Origin: Cryptococcus deneoformans JEC21
Lineage: Eukaryota > Basidiomycota > Tremellomycetes > Tremellales > Cryptococcaceae
DNA length: 47,500 nt
NCBI RefSeq assembly: GCF_000091045.1
Contig: NC_006687.1
Span: forward strand, 980,001-1,027,500
Direction of reading: 5' to 3'
The notes beneath the pieces are model-generated. The model searched no databases. It saw only the letters and a list, made by a program, of their open reading frames with translations, and was not told where the DNA came from. Shown in pieces: positions 10,712-21,100 of this stretch (position 1 is its first letter; each line of letters begins with the position of its first letter). Made by a program: the position numbers and the translations under genes.

Positions 10712-11582
10712 ATGACCTCTCCCATCCCCATCAATCCCGACGCTACCGCGGCCCGCCAGGCCTCTCCGCCAGGCCTCTCGACTACTACCCCGGGATCTTC
10801 CGCTTCATCCATCTCCCCGCATACACCCTTCTTCCCACCCCCAGGCCTTGCCGCATCCGCCACACCCACCCAGCCCAGTTCACTTTTCAAATGGGCTGCT
10901 TCTTTCGGAAGATCACCTCCCAAGCCTCCGATGATGGGTGTGGATGGTAGCCAGAAAAAGGCGGGAACTGAAGGAGCCGAGCATGAGAACGTCCCTTTCG
11001 AGTTCGGGGACTTTAGGGACACCAGCGCTCAGTCATGGGCAAATGGAAGAAGAGCAATGTCTGTTAGCGCTCCATATGGCGGTCCCGGTCAGAGTGGAAT
11101 CACAGAATTGTTGAAAAGCAATGGGTCGTACTCGCCTACCGAGCCAAAGGGCGTTATGGCCGATAAGGTGGCAAGAGGCCAAGGTGTTCTCAGAAGATTG
11201 AGCATGGGCGGGTACAAGGTGAGGAGCACAGCTGTAATAGGAAGATCCGATCCATTAACTTTTTAAAAATAGGGTATCATCTCTCCACCTCCTCAAAACT
11301 CTACTCTTCCGCCATCACCTTCGCAGCCTGCGACTTTGCCACCTCCCGCCCCTCCCGCACCCACTCCTGTTGGCTCTCAAGGCGCTGCCGAGATCAACAA
11401 GGCTGCAGCCCTCGGCGCCAACACACGTGTCCGGGGCAGGAGATACTCTGAGACTGCAGGAACAAGGAAAAGGGGTGTTTCTCCTGTAAGTAATGATACA
11501 ATTTCAACTGGCACAAGTGTCTGAAAGCTGATGGGGCGGAAAGATGGGTGAGCGTCTCTTGAGGGAACAAGGTCACTTTTAA
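10712..11582 (+). CDS. Hypothetical Ser/Pro-rich protein with PKA-type motifs
   Basis: Three exons (10712-11218, 11273-11485, 11544-11582) give 252 residues. The N-terminal 60 residues are Ser/Thr/Pro/Ala-rich and probably disordered. A central block (SSLFKWAASFGRSPPKPP, then GVLRRLSMGGYK) precedes a Pro-rich linker (LPPPAPPAPTPVGS), then GRRYSETAGTRKRGVSP. The last exon encodes MGERLLREQGHF. RRLS and RRYS fit the PKA consensus RRxS. Without the second splice the protein would end SNDTISTGTSV; the donor gtaagt at 11486 and the conserved-looking GERLL tail favour splicing. The architecture resembles small disordered fungal phosphoproteins that end in a GER-hydrophobic tail, but that is memory and inference, and I assign no function. 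Confidence 0.75.
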
Positions 11583-12280
11583 GGCTCTGGCTATCATCTT
11601 ATATGGTGGATTGATTAACCAAGGAAAAAACCATCAAAGTTGTATATCAAGGTTCAGATAGTTGTCACCCACTGCAAAGCATAGAAAATACCAAAAAAGA
11701 AATGACGTTGTAGCAAGTGCTCGAGGTTACCGGATGACCAAAGTGGGGTTGAACAGAGTTGTGGCGACGAATGAACTTGGCTAGTAACGAGGCTTGATCA
11801 TTATTTCCGATCTTCTCAGTGTTATTTGTAGTATTATACGACGGCTTCTTACATTGAAAGTCTTTTCCACACTTATGTATAGTAGTTTACTCGTAATAAC
11901 GCAGCAGGACTGGTACCCAAACCTTATGAAGAATGTTCCACTTGGCTCTGCCGGTCCTTGAACTAGCTAATGCAATAGTCCTCTTGGACCTCAAGCTCAT
12001 ACAGCTAACCCTCGCTCATATGCTTAAGGACAGAAAAATCCGGCATTTAGCGTGACATATCTATCTACCAATGCTCTTTCCAAGGCTGAAAAGTACCTAC
12101 CTACCAGGCGCCGAAGCGCGTCAACCGATTGAGTGCTGCTGCGTGTGAGAGACAACCGTGTTCATCATCATCCATCCATCTTCGCTTTCCGCTCTTTGCG
12201 TTCCCCCTCTCGCTACTCTAATCCTCCCTCTATAGTCCATTCTCCGGACGTTGTGCTTATATCAGCATCATCTATCCACC
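11583..12280. other. Intergenic: 3' UTR and YIP4 promoter
   Basis: About 700 bp between tandem + strand genes. I see no gene. The last 150 bp before the YIP4 ATG are C/T-rich with repeated CATC, typical of leaders in this window. Confidence 0.45.
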
Positions 12281-13312
12281 ATGTCCTACGACCAAGTTCC
12301 TTCCGAATCCCATCAGTTCATGTACGCCTCCTTTCTCCCCTACCTTCTCCTTCCATGCCCCTACTAACGTTCTCGTCCTTAGCCAACCTGACGAAGACGA
12401 CCTTGAAGCGCTCTCTTTCTCCCACCCTAATCCCAATCCGACCCCTTCCGGTTCTTCATCCCAGCAGCAACCCCAACCCAGCCACGTTGCTGGCCCGTCC
12501 AACCCTTCGGGTGTGTCTGGTAAGATTGGTCAGGATGGGCCGAGCAATAAACCTCGAGCGGCGACGAGCACGACGGGCTGGGGAGGCGTGAGGGTTGAAA
12601 CGCGGTATACGGGAGAGTCTACCTTGGACGAACCAGTATCAAAGACCATTGTGCGTATTCTTTGTCCAGATCATCTTATTTACATGGTATTGATGAAATA
12701 CCGATAGATGCGTGACCTCAACTCGATCTACGCCAAGCTTATACTCATACTCTACCCTCCAAAAGGCGGTCACAGCCAGCTTCTTCGAGACTGGGACCTT
12801 TGGGGCCCGCTTGTCATTTGTTTGGCACTCGCCATCGTTCTCTCTATCGATGCGCCGCAAGATCAATCGATGCAAGTCTTTTCGCTGGTTATCTCTTTGA
12901 TCACTGTCGGATCTGTGGTGGTGACTGTCAACTCGAAACTGTTGGGTGGGAAAGTCTCATTCTTCCAGAGTTTGGTGAGTGGGCATTAGAGATTGAAAAG
13001 TGCTCAGGAATGCTGACACTTTGTTTCAGTGTGTGTTGGGTTATGCAATTGCACCGATATTGATCGCTTCCATTGTCTCCTTCCTCGTTCACAACATCTT
13101 TGTCCGCATACCCGTAACCTTGGCATGTTGGGGCTGGTCCGTTTGGGGTGAATCTTGTCCAAATCATTCAGAAAGATAACATATGCTAATTATTCTCAGC
13201 ATCAATGAACTTTTTCAACGGTACACAGCTCCCAGAGAGCCGAACATTCCTTGCCGTCTATCCCATGTGCCTCTTTTTCTTTGTCCTTGCGTGGATGATC
13301 ATCATCCAGTAA
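12281..13312 (+). CDS. YIP4: Yip1-family Golgi membrane protein (YIPF6/Yip4 type)
   Basis: Five exons (12281-12321, 12383-12650, 12708-12974, 13030-13147, 13200-13312) give 268 residues. The first intron has a perfect TACTAAC branch site. A disordered acidic/Gln-rich N-terminus is followed by the Yip domain: TIMRDLNSIYAKLILILYP, LLRDWDLWGPLVICLALAI, VNSKLLGGKVSFFQSLCVLG and ESRTFLAVYPMCLFF, with about five hydrophobic membrane segments. The DWDLWGPL and NSKLLGG-x-SFFQSLCVLGY blocks are diagnostic of the YIPF6/Yip4 branch. Known family role: Golgi-resident multi-pass proteins that interact with Ypt/Rab GTPases in vesicle traffic. The 3' end converges on the myosin light chain gene, with 106 bp between stop codons. 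Confidence 0.93.
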
Positions 13313-13418
13313 ATTTGTACATTATGTCAGTGGGGACGGAGAAAAGTATGCATTACAACAGGGAATGTCTACACATATTGAACACGCTATACGAACAGAG
13401 AATACAAAAGATAAACGA

Positions 13419-14136
13419 CTATGTAGAGAGTTTGTCTTTACGTTCAGGATCTCCATCATTTACCCGGAGTACTTTGGCGAATTCTGGGTAGTTGAAACGA
13501 CCTTGCCTATCTGTGAAAGGGCCAGAGAAGAGTCTCTCAATCTGCAAGAAGTTATCAGCAGTGATCTGCCTCATGCAATCATCATGGAATCAGACCCACC
13601 TCCCAGTCTTCCATTCTATCACCCAACTCTCCTAGATGTTTTCTCATCGTCTTGACATCCACGTACCCCTTATCGCCATCATCGAAGCATGCAAAGGCAT
13701 CGACTAGATCTTGCTCTGGATCAAGCTGTATAAGTCGCTCACCCATCATGGACAGGAACTGAGTGAAGTTGACCCCGTCGGAAGGACTGATCGGTTTGCT
13801 TTGTGTTGCGGCAGAGCTTCCGGGGCGGGAGGTAAGGAGGGAATGGAGGAGCTCGGGTGTCGGTGTTTGTCCTGACGGCAGCATGTAGATGTCAGCTTTT
13901 ATACAACCCCTTCACAAGCTTATATGCGTACCAAGGTTAGTAAGCATTTCTCTAAGGTCACTTTCCGTCACCCTTCCATCGCCATCTTGATCAATCATGG
14001 TGAAAGCTTCTTTGAACTGCTTGACCTGTTGCGGGGTGAACATGGTGTATGCACCTCCTGAGGGTTCTCGCCTGCCTTGTGAGGACTTTTTGACTTGAGA
14101 CGGAAGGCCCTTTCCGAGTGATGGTTTGTTAGACAT
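13419..14136 (-). CDS. Myosin II regulatory light chain, EF-hand protein
   Basis: Three exons (14136-13932, 13871-13600, 13541-13419) give 199 residues. A basic N-terminus (KKSSQGRREPSGGAYTMF) precedes EF-hand 1, QVKQFKEAFTMIDQDGDGRV, the only hand with a canonical DxDxDG loop. The later hands are degenerate: FACFDDGDKGYVDVKTMRKH and LFSGPFTDRQGRFNYPEFAK. The order FTPQQ-KEAF-MIDQDGDG...NFTQFLSMMGERL...DAFACFDD...FNYPEF follows the regulatory (not essential) light chain family. It should bind the second IQ motif of a type II myosin heavy chain at the cytokinetic ring. The usual RATSN phosphosite is replaced by RREPSGG, so the phospho-acceptor may be the Ser in RREPS (inference). The interdomain linker is about 25 residues longer than in animals. 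Confidence 0.92.
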
Positions 14137-14719
14137 GCTGACCGAGAAGGTAATACTTGTTTCTTTCGTCTGAAGGAAAGTCGGTTGGTCGTTGATTTCG
14201 GCTGTTGTTGTTGTCGTTCATTCAGTTCTTGTTCGCTGCTCAATCGGGCTCAGACGCGCCCACAAAATATTACGTAAACCTCCACCCCTCATCTGACGAT
14301 GAGAAAAAGTTGTCAAGCGTTGTTGATTTTCGCTGCTCCCTTTTCATTTTCCCATCTCTCTCATCTCTTCTATTTACTGGATCCGTTGTCCAAAGCGTAA
14401 GTTCATATTCTCTCTTTTCACACACACCTACATGCCTGCCATACCAGCTCTTGTCATGATGTTTGTAAATCTTATCTACATTATCAGAACAACACATGTT
14501 GTACACTTTATCCATTCTTACACCTGAACTCTTTCGTTTCACCTCTCGTTTTTGACTCTTGCACGAGGAGATGGCGCTGACAAATGATTACAGGCTCATC
14601 CGCACATCTCGACCACGCTCTGGCGCCTCAAGTAAATGTACGCCTCTTCCATAGTGTTGTACTTGTATATATGCTTATGAATGCGTTGCTCCTTTTATAA
14701 TCAGACTTGTTTGGGCACC
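14137..14719. promoter_or_regulatory. Divergent upstream region, myosin light chain / RCM1
   Basis: 583 bp between divergent start codons. Pyrimidine-rich tracts (TCTCTCATCTC type) occur in the middle. No gene and no clear TATA box is visible. Confidence 0.4.
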
Positions 14720-16780
14720 ATGAACTTTTACAAATCTGCAGCTCTCGCGCTCGACCATCTTGATAAGCACCAGGGATCAGTAAAAGGGTCTTTGGCAGCT
14801 GCTGGTGTGAAAGCTTCAGGCGCTGAAGCCAAGCGTATATTAGCATGTAAGATATTCTAAGGCTGTTTGTAAGAATGAGTACTGATAGGTATCGTAGTGA
14901 TTATCGAGACCCTCAAATGTTGGATTTCATAGCTCAAATATCGGCATTCGTCATACTAACACCTTTGAGATAGATCGTCCTGTCCTCCAACAACTGCTTA
15001 AGACGGTCCCCATCCTCGCACTTGAACGTACCACTTTCCCTTCCCGCACGCCCGCCAAGACCCCGACTTCACAATCTCTCGTCCTCGTACTCTTACACGA
15101 TCTCCTCTTCTCATCTAGGTCTCGTATCGAAGCGTCCGATAAATGGCCACCCAAACCCGCTGTGATGCGTCACCAAGCGAGGTTAAAGGCTGAACTTGTC
15201 AGAATCCAAATCAGGGAAGGCAAGACGAAAAAGGAAGACTTGGCAAAGACAAGTGGTGAAGGAGAGGCTGTGAGATATATCCGATATAACCCCAATGCAG
15301 GGAGACCTTTTGAAGAGCTCGGGGAGTATCTGAAGAAGAAGGGATATACAAAGCTGGATGAGCCTGTTTATCCTATACCTGAAGGAAAGTACTTTGCCGA
15401 CCCGCACCTGTCAGACGTGTTGTTAGCCTTCCCAGGTTCAGCCAATTGGTGGGTAAATGATGAATGGTACGAGGGCGGAGGTGTAATCCTCCAAGACAAG
15501 GCGAGTTGTTTCCCGGCTCGGGTTTTAATGGAAGGATGGGTGGAAGGTGAAGGAGAGTGTTTGGACGCTACGTGAGTCTTTTTTGCCTAATTAGAACTCC
15601 AGAGAGTCGGTGTTGAGAAGATATTAGGTCTGCACCAGGTAACAAAACTAGTTACGTTTCGGCTTTGATGGCGAACAGGGGCAAAGTAAGTCTATTCCGA
15701 CGACTGCAAAGGAAAATATTGTTCTAACGGTGACCTACAGCTCCATGCATTTGAGCGCTCTCCCAATCGATTCAAGACTCTTGAGAAGATGCTCGAGAAA
15801 GCCCGCTGCTCCAACGTACAAGCTCAAAGAGCTGACTTCACAGACACTGATCCTAAAAGTAAAGAGTTCAAGAATGTCACACGCATGTAGGTCATTGATG
15901 GCAATCCGTTGAAAGCGACGTAGTATTGATGAACGAGTTAGATTACTTGATCCGAGTTGTTCCGGTTCGGGGATCGTCAACAGGTTGGACTATCTCGTGG
16001 ATGACGGTAAGTTCTTCTGGTGACTTTGTTTGACAGTCAGATCTAAAGATGATGTAGATGCCGAGGAATCAGATTCGAAAACAGAACGTCTAGAGAAGTT
16101 GGCGAGCTTCCAGCTTCAAATGATCCTTCACGCTTTCAAATGTGGGTACTAGCCGTCCTTTTCGATTGTGCTAACGTTACTATACCTGCTTAGTTCCGTC
16201 AGCTCAACGGATTGTCTATTCCACATGCTCTATCCACCCTGAGGAAGACGAGCGTGTCGTCATGGCGGCTCTGCAGTCGAATACTGCCAAAGAGAATGGA
16301 TGGGGTCTGGCAAGTCGAGAGTCCGTTCTACCCAAATGGGAGAGAAGAGGAAGGCCTGAGGAAATGGAAGGAGACGAGGGTGAGTTGTGTCGTTGGAGCA
16401 TCGTTGGCGCCGGACCAAACTGACGCGGAGTAGAACTCGCCAACGGCGTGATTCGGTGCCTTCCAGAAGACAAGACTAACGGATTCTTCGTCTCATGCTT
16501 CATGCGTGGTGACACAGGCATTCGACCTAAGGCCACAAAGAAAGCAAAGGATCAACGACCACCCAAGCGTCCACTAATAGAGGAACAGGAGGAGATCGCT
16601 GAAGAAAAAGGTTCCCCTACTGTTGCTGTTGATGAGGAGGGTGGCGAACAAGCTGGAAAACAAGACAGGCTGGCCGCGAATATCCCTCGGAAAGAAAAGA
16701 CAAAAGCTCAGTTGGAGAGGGCTAAACGCAAGAAAGCTCAGCAGAAAGTTAAGGGGAAGAAGCGCAAGGTAGAGTTGTAA
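14720..16780 (+). CDS. RCM1: 25S rRNA (cytosine-C5) methyltransferase, Rcm1/NSUN5 family
   Basis: Nine exons (14720-14846, 14889-14918, 14974-15571, 15628-15685, 15741-15886, 15942-16006, 16058-16141, 16194-16379, 16434-16780) give 546 residues with every phase matching. The start MNFYKSAALALDHLDKHQGS matches the NSUN5 N-terminus. It is followed by MRHQARLKAELVRIQIREG, the PUA-like region, VILQDKASCFPA, the SAM-binding DATSAPGNKTSYVSALMA, motif IV LLDPSCSGSGIVNR with one catalytic Cys, and motif VI RIVYSTCSIHPEEDE with the other. The tail is Lys/Arg-rich (KAQLERAKRKKAQQKVKGKK) and fits nucleolar localisation. Known role: m5C modification of large-subunit rRNA. The longer basic C-terminus is the main difference from human NSUN5. 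Confidence 0.94.
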
Positions 16781-17607
16781 CTGCTGACAATGCAGTTGCT
16801 GCTATTGAGAATTGCTCGCTTTTGATTTGAGCAATGTCTGTTTATCTGCAGTATCGGCATTCGGGAGAAGCATGTATGTGCATTGTTGAGTCACGCGTCA
16901 TCGTGCACCATCGCGTGCCCATGTGTGAGTGTAATGGGGCAAAACGAACAAAAACGGCGAAATGCTTCGCTTTCGACCTCTGCTGACGGCCAGAAAACAA
17001 CGTTTGGTATTTGACGTCCGACCATCACGCAGAGGACGTCCTCATGTGTTCTTCCATCTGCCACGTTCTGCGTTCTGATTCGCCACAGATCAAAAGAGCA
17101 TCCTTTGAAGACGTGTCACGGGTAGCATAATCACATCCTTTGCGCATTCTTACTCCGCTTATCCCAGCTCCGGCCTTTCACCCTTTCTCCCTTCCGACTG
17201 TCCAGCCAGGTGTCTACGCCAATGGACAACGGTGCTCGTCATCTGTTGGTCACTTGTTACAGTCCATTATTGACCTGATACGCCTTCTCAGCACCGACCC
17301 TTGCCCTTCTCGACCGTCCCTTGCGGTCCATGTCGGAGAATAAAAGGGCGTTCAATCGTCTGCTGTTTGGGTCTCTGGGAACTGATGCGATTTGATAGGA
17401 GAAAGAAGAAACGGTCGAAAGGATGGTGAAAGGATTATCGGAGCTGATGTGATGCAATGCCCTGTGGAGTGCATACGTGGGGCAGCGGCAACATACATAT
17501 AAAAGAGAGGCTTTTGAACCAGTTTTGAGACAGTCATCAAGTTCCAACTCAGCTCTCGACTTCTAACTCATAATCTATCAGACAAAGCAATTTCCAACGT
17601 AGTAAAC
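16781..17607. other. Intergenic region upstream of the Cys-rich gene
   Basis: About 830 bp with no supported gene. It contains GCGTCA/CACGCGT-type short motifs around 16900 and a good TATA box at 17498-17505. Confidence 0.45.
17498..17505 (+). promoter_or_regulatory. TATA box of the Cys-rich small protein gene
   Basis: TATAAAAG lies 110 bp before the ATG at 17608, in the right orientation. It is one of the clearest TATA boxes in the window; strong TATA boxes in yeasts go with inducible genes (general knowledge). Confidence 0.6.
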
Positions 17608-17991
17608 ATGCCAGCCTTTTGCAAGGTCAGTCAATCAGGACAATGTCGAGGGGTGATAATCGTTAATGGCCTCCAATTATTTTAGCTTTGCCACGGTCCT
17701 CTTGCCACTTCTATTTCCTCCCTTAAACAAGTCGAATGCCATTCTACTGTAAGCATGCTGAACTACGCATCATGATACGTACTGACAAAATTATTCTGGA
17801 AGTGCATTCAATTCGCTTGTCCCGGCTGTATCAAAGCTAACAAGCCCTCATTCTCCATCCTCAATCTCAAAAACCACATTTATGACTACCACTGTGCCGA
17901 GTGCATGGCTGAAGCTCCAACCCATCCTCTCACGACTCGTTTTAAGGCCCCGCCGCACCCGAATTCCAACTCCACAACGGCAATCTGTTAA
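17608..17991 (+). CDS. Small Cys-rich putative zinc-binding protein, 89 aa
   Basis: Three exons (17608-17625, 17686-17748, 17803-17991) give 89 residues. All introns are in phase 0 with good sites (TACTGAC branch before exon 3). Nine Cys are present: C5xxC8, C24xxxC28, C33xxC36, C58xxC61 and the terminal C89, with His at 9, 25, 52 and 57. Readable blocks are FCKLCHGPLATS, CIQFACPGCIKANK and HIYDYHCAECMAEAP. Three CxxC pairs with interspersed His suggest one or two zinc sites, like a treble clef or ribbon. There is no signal peptide and no membrane segment. I do not recognise the family. It could bind nucleic acid or protein, or serve as a metal-binding protein; none of these can be chosen from sequence alone. 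Confidence 0.75.
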
Positions 17992-18106
17992 GCCGGTGTT
18001 GTGACGAGAAGACAAGTAAACGATAAAGTCATCCGGAATGCTCAGTATCTGATTGTATGTTGTAAAGTAATGTAAAGCGTAAAGCGTCAATGTTATGCAT
18101 TTATTA

Positions 18107-21100
18107 TTATTGCCAGAGATCGATGATTTGTTGTACACTACATAATTTCCAAACGTCTCCTTTATACACTGGCGCCGGCCCTTCATCGTATGATTTCACA
18201 ACACTATCCCAATACTTCTCTGCGGATCTCCTCATTTTCAATTCTATCTCTGTACCCGCCAATCCCTTCCTATACAGTCTTTGTTTAAGCGCCTCCAACA
18301 AAGGTAATGGGGGCACGCCGTTTCTTGCCAGCCATTTTGCAATCTTCCTCGCATCCGACTCCCACGCGCTTAAACCCTTCAGCATGTACTCGATCGCTCT
18401 ATGTGACTCCTCAGTCTCCTCTGACGATGATTCCAAAACAGACCTTCTTGCGGCATTGATAAAACTATGTCGAACGAGAGCGAAGCGCTTCTCGCCAGCA
18501 GCATTGACTTGGGCAAAATTTTTCTCATAGTGTTCATCGTAGAAGCTCTTGATAAGCCCGGATTGCACGATATCTTCCATGCCATCAAATATTTCGCTGG
18601 AGGATAATACGGGGTCTCGTGATCGGGCGGCCTCTCGCCGCAATGACAAGTATATTTCGAGGTACACACCGATGAGATGGGGTTTGTCAAGTGCAAGGCA
18701 TTCGATGATGACAGTCCGAAGGAAAGTGCCTATACCACTGCCAAAATCATCCGACACATCTGTAAAATGATTCGCCAATCCCACCAGGGAAGCATCGCCC
18801 GAGTGAATTCTGACAAGCTCACTGACCTCTTCCTGGGCCACACTAGGCGGCGCACCAGAACTTATTAGATCGTAATGCAGATCAATACCCGTCATCGAGC
18901 CCACTCGCACAAATATGCTCCTGTTGCCTTTAGGATCTGAGTTATAGTCAATAAATCCGGCTTTACGTTTGACGTATATCGTCCTTGTGCGGATCAGATT
19001 TTCCATATCGCGAGGATTGGAAAGATCGATTCTAATTGGCCAATATCGGGGTGAGTCGACTTCGATGGTGAGCAATCGATCGAAGGATGGTAGCTGAGTT
19101 GGAGATATAAGGCTTTGTTGGCGCACTGAACTGCCTTCACGAAAACGAAGCTTGACCGGAAGATAAACAGTTTCAAGTGTCTCCACATCGCGTGCGGTGA
19201 GACATCTTGCTTCAACTGCAAGTGCCCAAAGATGTCGAAATGCTTGTGGATAGGCTTTGTTGTCCGAGGGGTTCGGCAAGAAGCGAGGGAAGAAAGCGAT
19301 GGCCATAGCAGCGATTGCTAGATTTGAATTTCCAAGGGTGTACTGCCCTCTGCCAAGGAACAGCAGTCCCAAAGCCATGTGCATGGCCATGTGGGTCCCG
19401 TAATTCACACCTGCACCCTCCTGACCGTGGCTTACCCTCAATCTTCTCAAGACTCCTAACTCTCCCGTTCCAGACATGACAGCAGCCAACGCTATCGTTA
19501 TAACATTCAAACCTTGCCTGGCAGAGGTTCGTTTTATGCGACCCTCATAGTTCATGCCCTGCCCCGATACGGCTTTGGCCAATGTGGCATAAAGCGACAT
19601 AATCGTGTTATGAGCCAGCTCTGTGGCCGTACCAGCGTATTTGAGCCCGATAGCAAGACCTGCCCCAGATAGGATGTTAAGATAAGCAAGCTCAGTTGTC
19701 AGATCAGGACTTCGTGTCTGCTTGGCGTCCTTTATAGCCAAAAGAATGAAAGCTGGTATTTGCGCTTCCACCCAAGCAATTGTCGGAACAACGCTATCCC
19801 ACATTATAAGAGCTCGCGCAAAAGTGCGAAGTAGCAACCACTCTGGTTTGACCTGGTCGAGACTGAATGCTGTTTGAGGAATATCCAATAGATCAGCAAC
19901 ATCTTTACGCATGGTTTTAAGATACGCTAAGCCCAACGCCAGCGTCGCACCAGGAGCAGTGATGTTGATATCCACACCAGGAAAACTTGATCTTCCTTTG
20001 GACGAGTCTAGTGACGTTATGTCTCCAACGATGCACCTCCGTAGTTGAGCCAACATTTTTCTGTCTATCTCACTCGTTGTACTTCCACCACGCCCAAGCA
20101 TGATCAGCCCGTACGCTATGGAAGCAGAGAACGAGTATGACTCTTGATGTTCTCCAAAACCTTGGACATTGGGCATATCCAGCCGACCAACTTCGCTCAG
20201 AGCAACTTCTGCCATACGAAGGTTCCGACTACCTACATATACAAGGCCGAGCCCTACCAGTGCAGTGGACTGAATGATGGGTGAGGCGTTGAGTTCCATA
20301 GATCCAAGAGGGAGTAGGGCATGAGTATGAAGGGAAAGGATTTTGGTGATGAGAAGGTCTCCAGAGCCGGCATATGACGAGGCCAGACCGAGAAGTAGGC
20401 CCACAGAGGTGAAATCATGCCGGGGTTCCATAAGGGGGAACGCATGATAAGTTAACAACGACCGCAGATGGCCCGTCAAACCTAGACCCAGTAAAAAACC
20501 TCCATGCTCCGAATTCAACGCTTGCGGGCGGTTGAAGACTATCCAAGAGCTGTCGATACCCTTGCAGTCGGGTGATATGGACAGCCCTGCAGCAACACCA
20601 TTATGGAAACAAGGCCATTCAGCACTGTCTGAAACAATCTCTGCTTTGAGAACATTATTCCCCGGCGTGATCTTGACCGACAGCTCAATGAAGGGGATCT
20701 CCCAAACATCGGTTATGGTAGTCACACGAGTGCCGTATTCAAACATGCCTTGGCCAACAGTGATAGATAGTGTGCGATTGGCGAGCGTATTGACGAATGA
20801 CTGTTGATATCGGGCGACATCATCGGCACTGGGGGCCTTTGAGTAAGTTACTATGCCGAACTACTCTGACCGTGCTCACCTTGCTCCCTTGGGCTCTGAC
20901 AACGATACAATTCTCAATTTCGTAGTTTGCATAATCCTCTCCACCTCCTGTAATCTTCTGTCTGTTCCGAAGCGCACATGAGGAAGAATCAGCGGTGCTT
21001 TCTTCTTTGTTTTTGCGTCCATCTTTCCTGCTTGGTGCTGTGACATGATCTGACCAATGGTCGGCAACCGTTCCGGTCCAAGCTGATTCCCATCAGCTGC

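Noticed and set aside
10456..10950. 164-codon + strand frame overlapping the 10712 gene
   Set aside because: It begins at a non-ATG codon, is Pro/His/Ser-rich from the C/T-rich leader, and overlaps the better-supported spliced gene in another frame.
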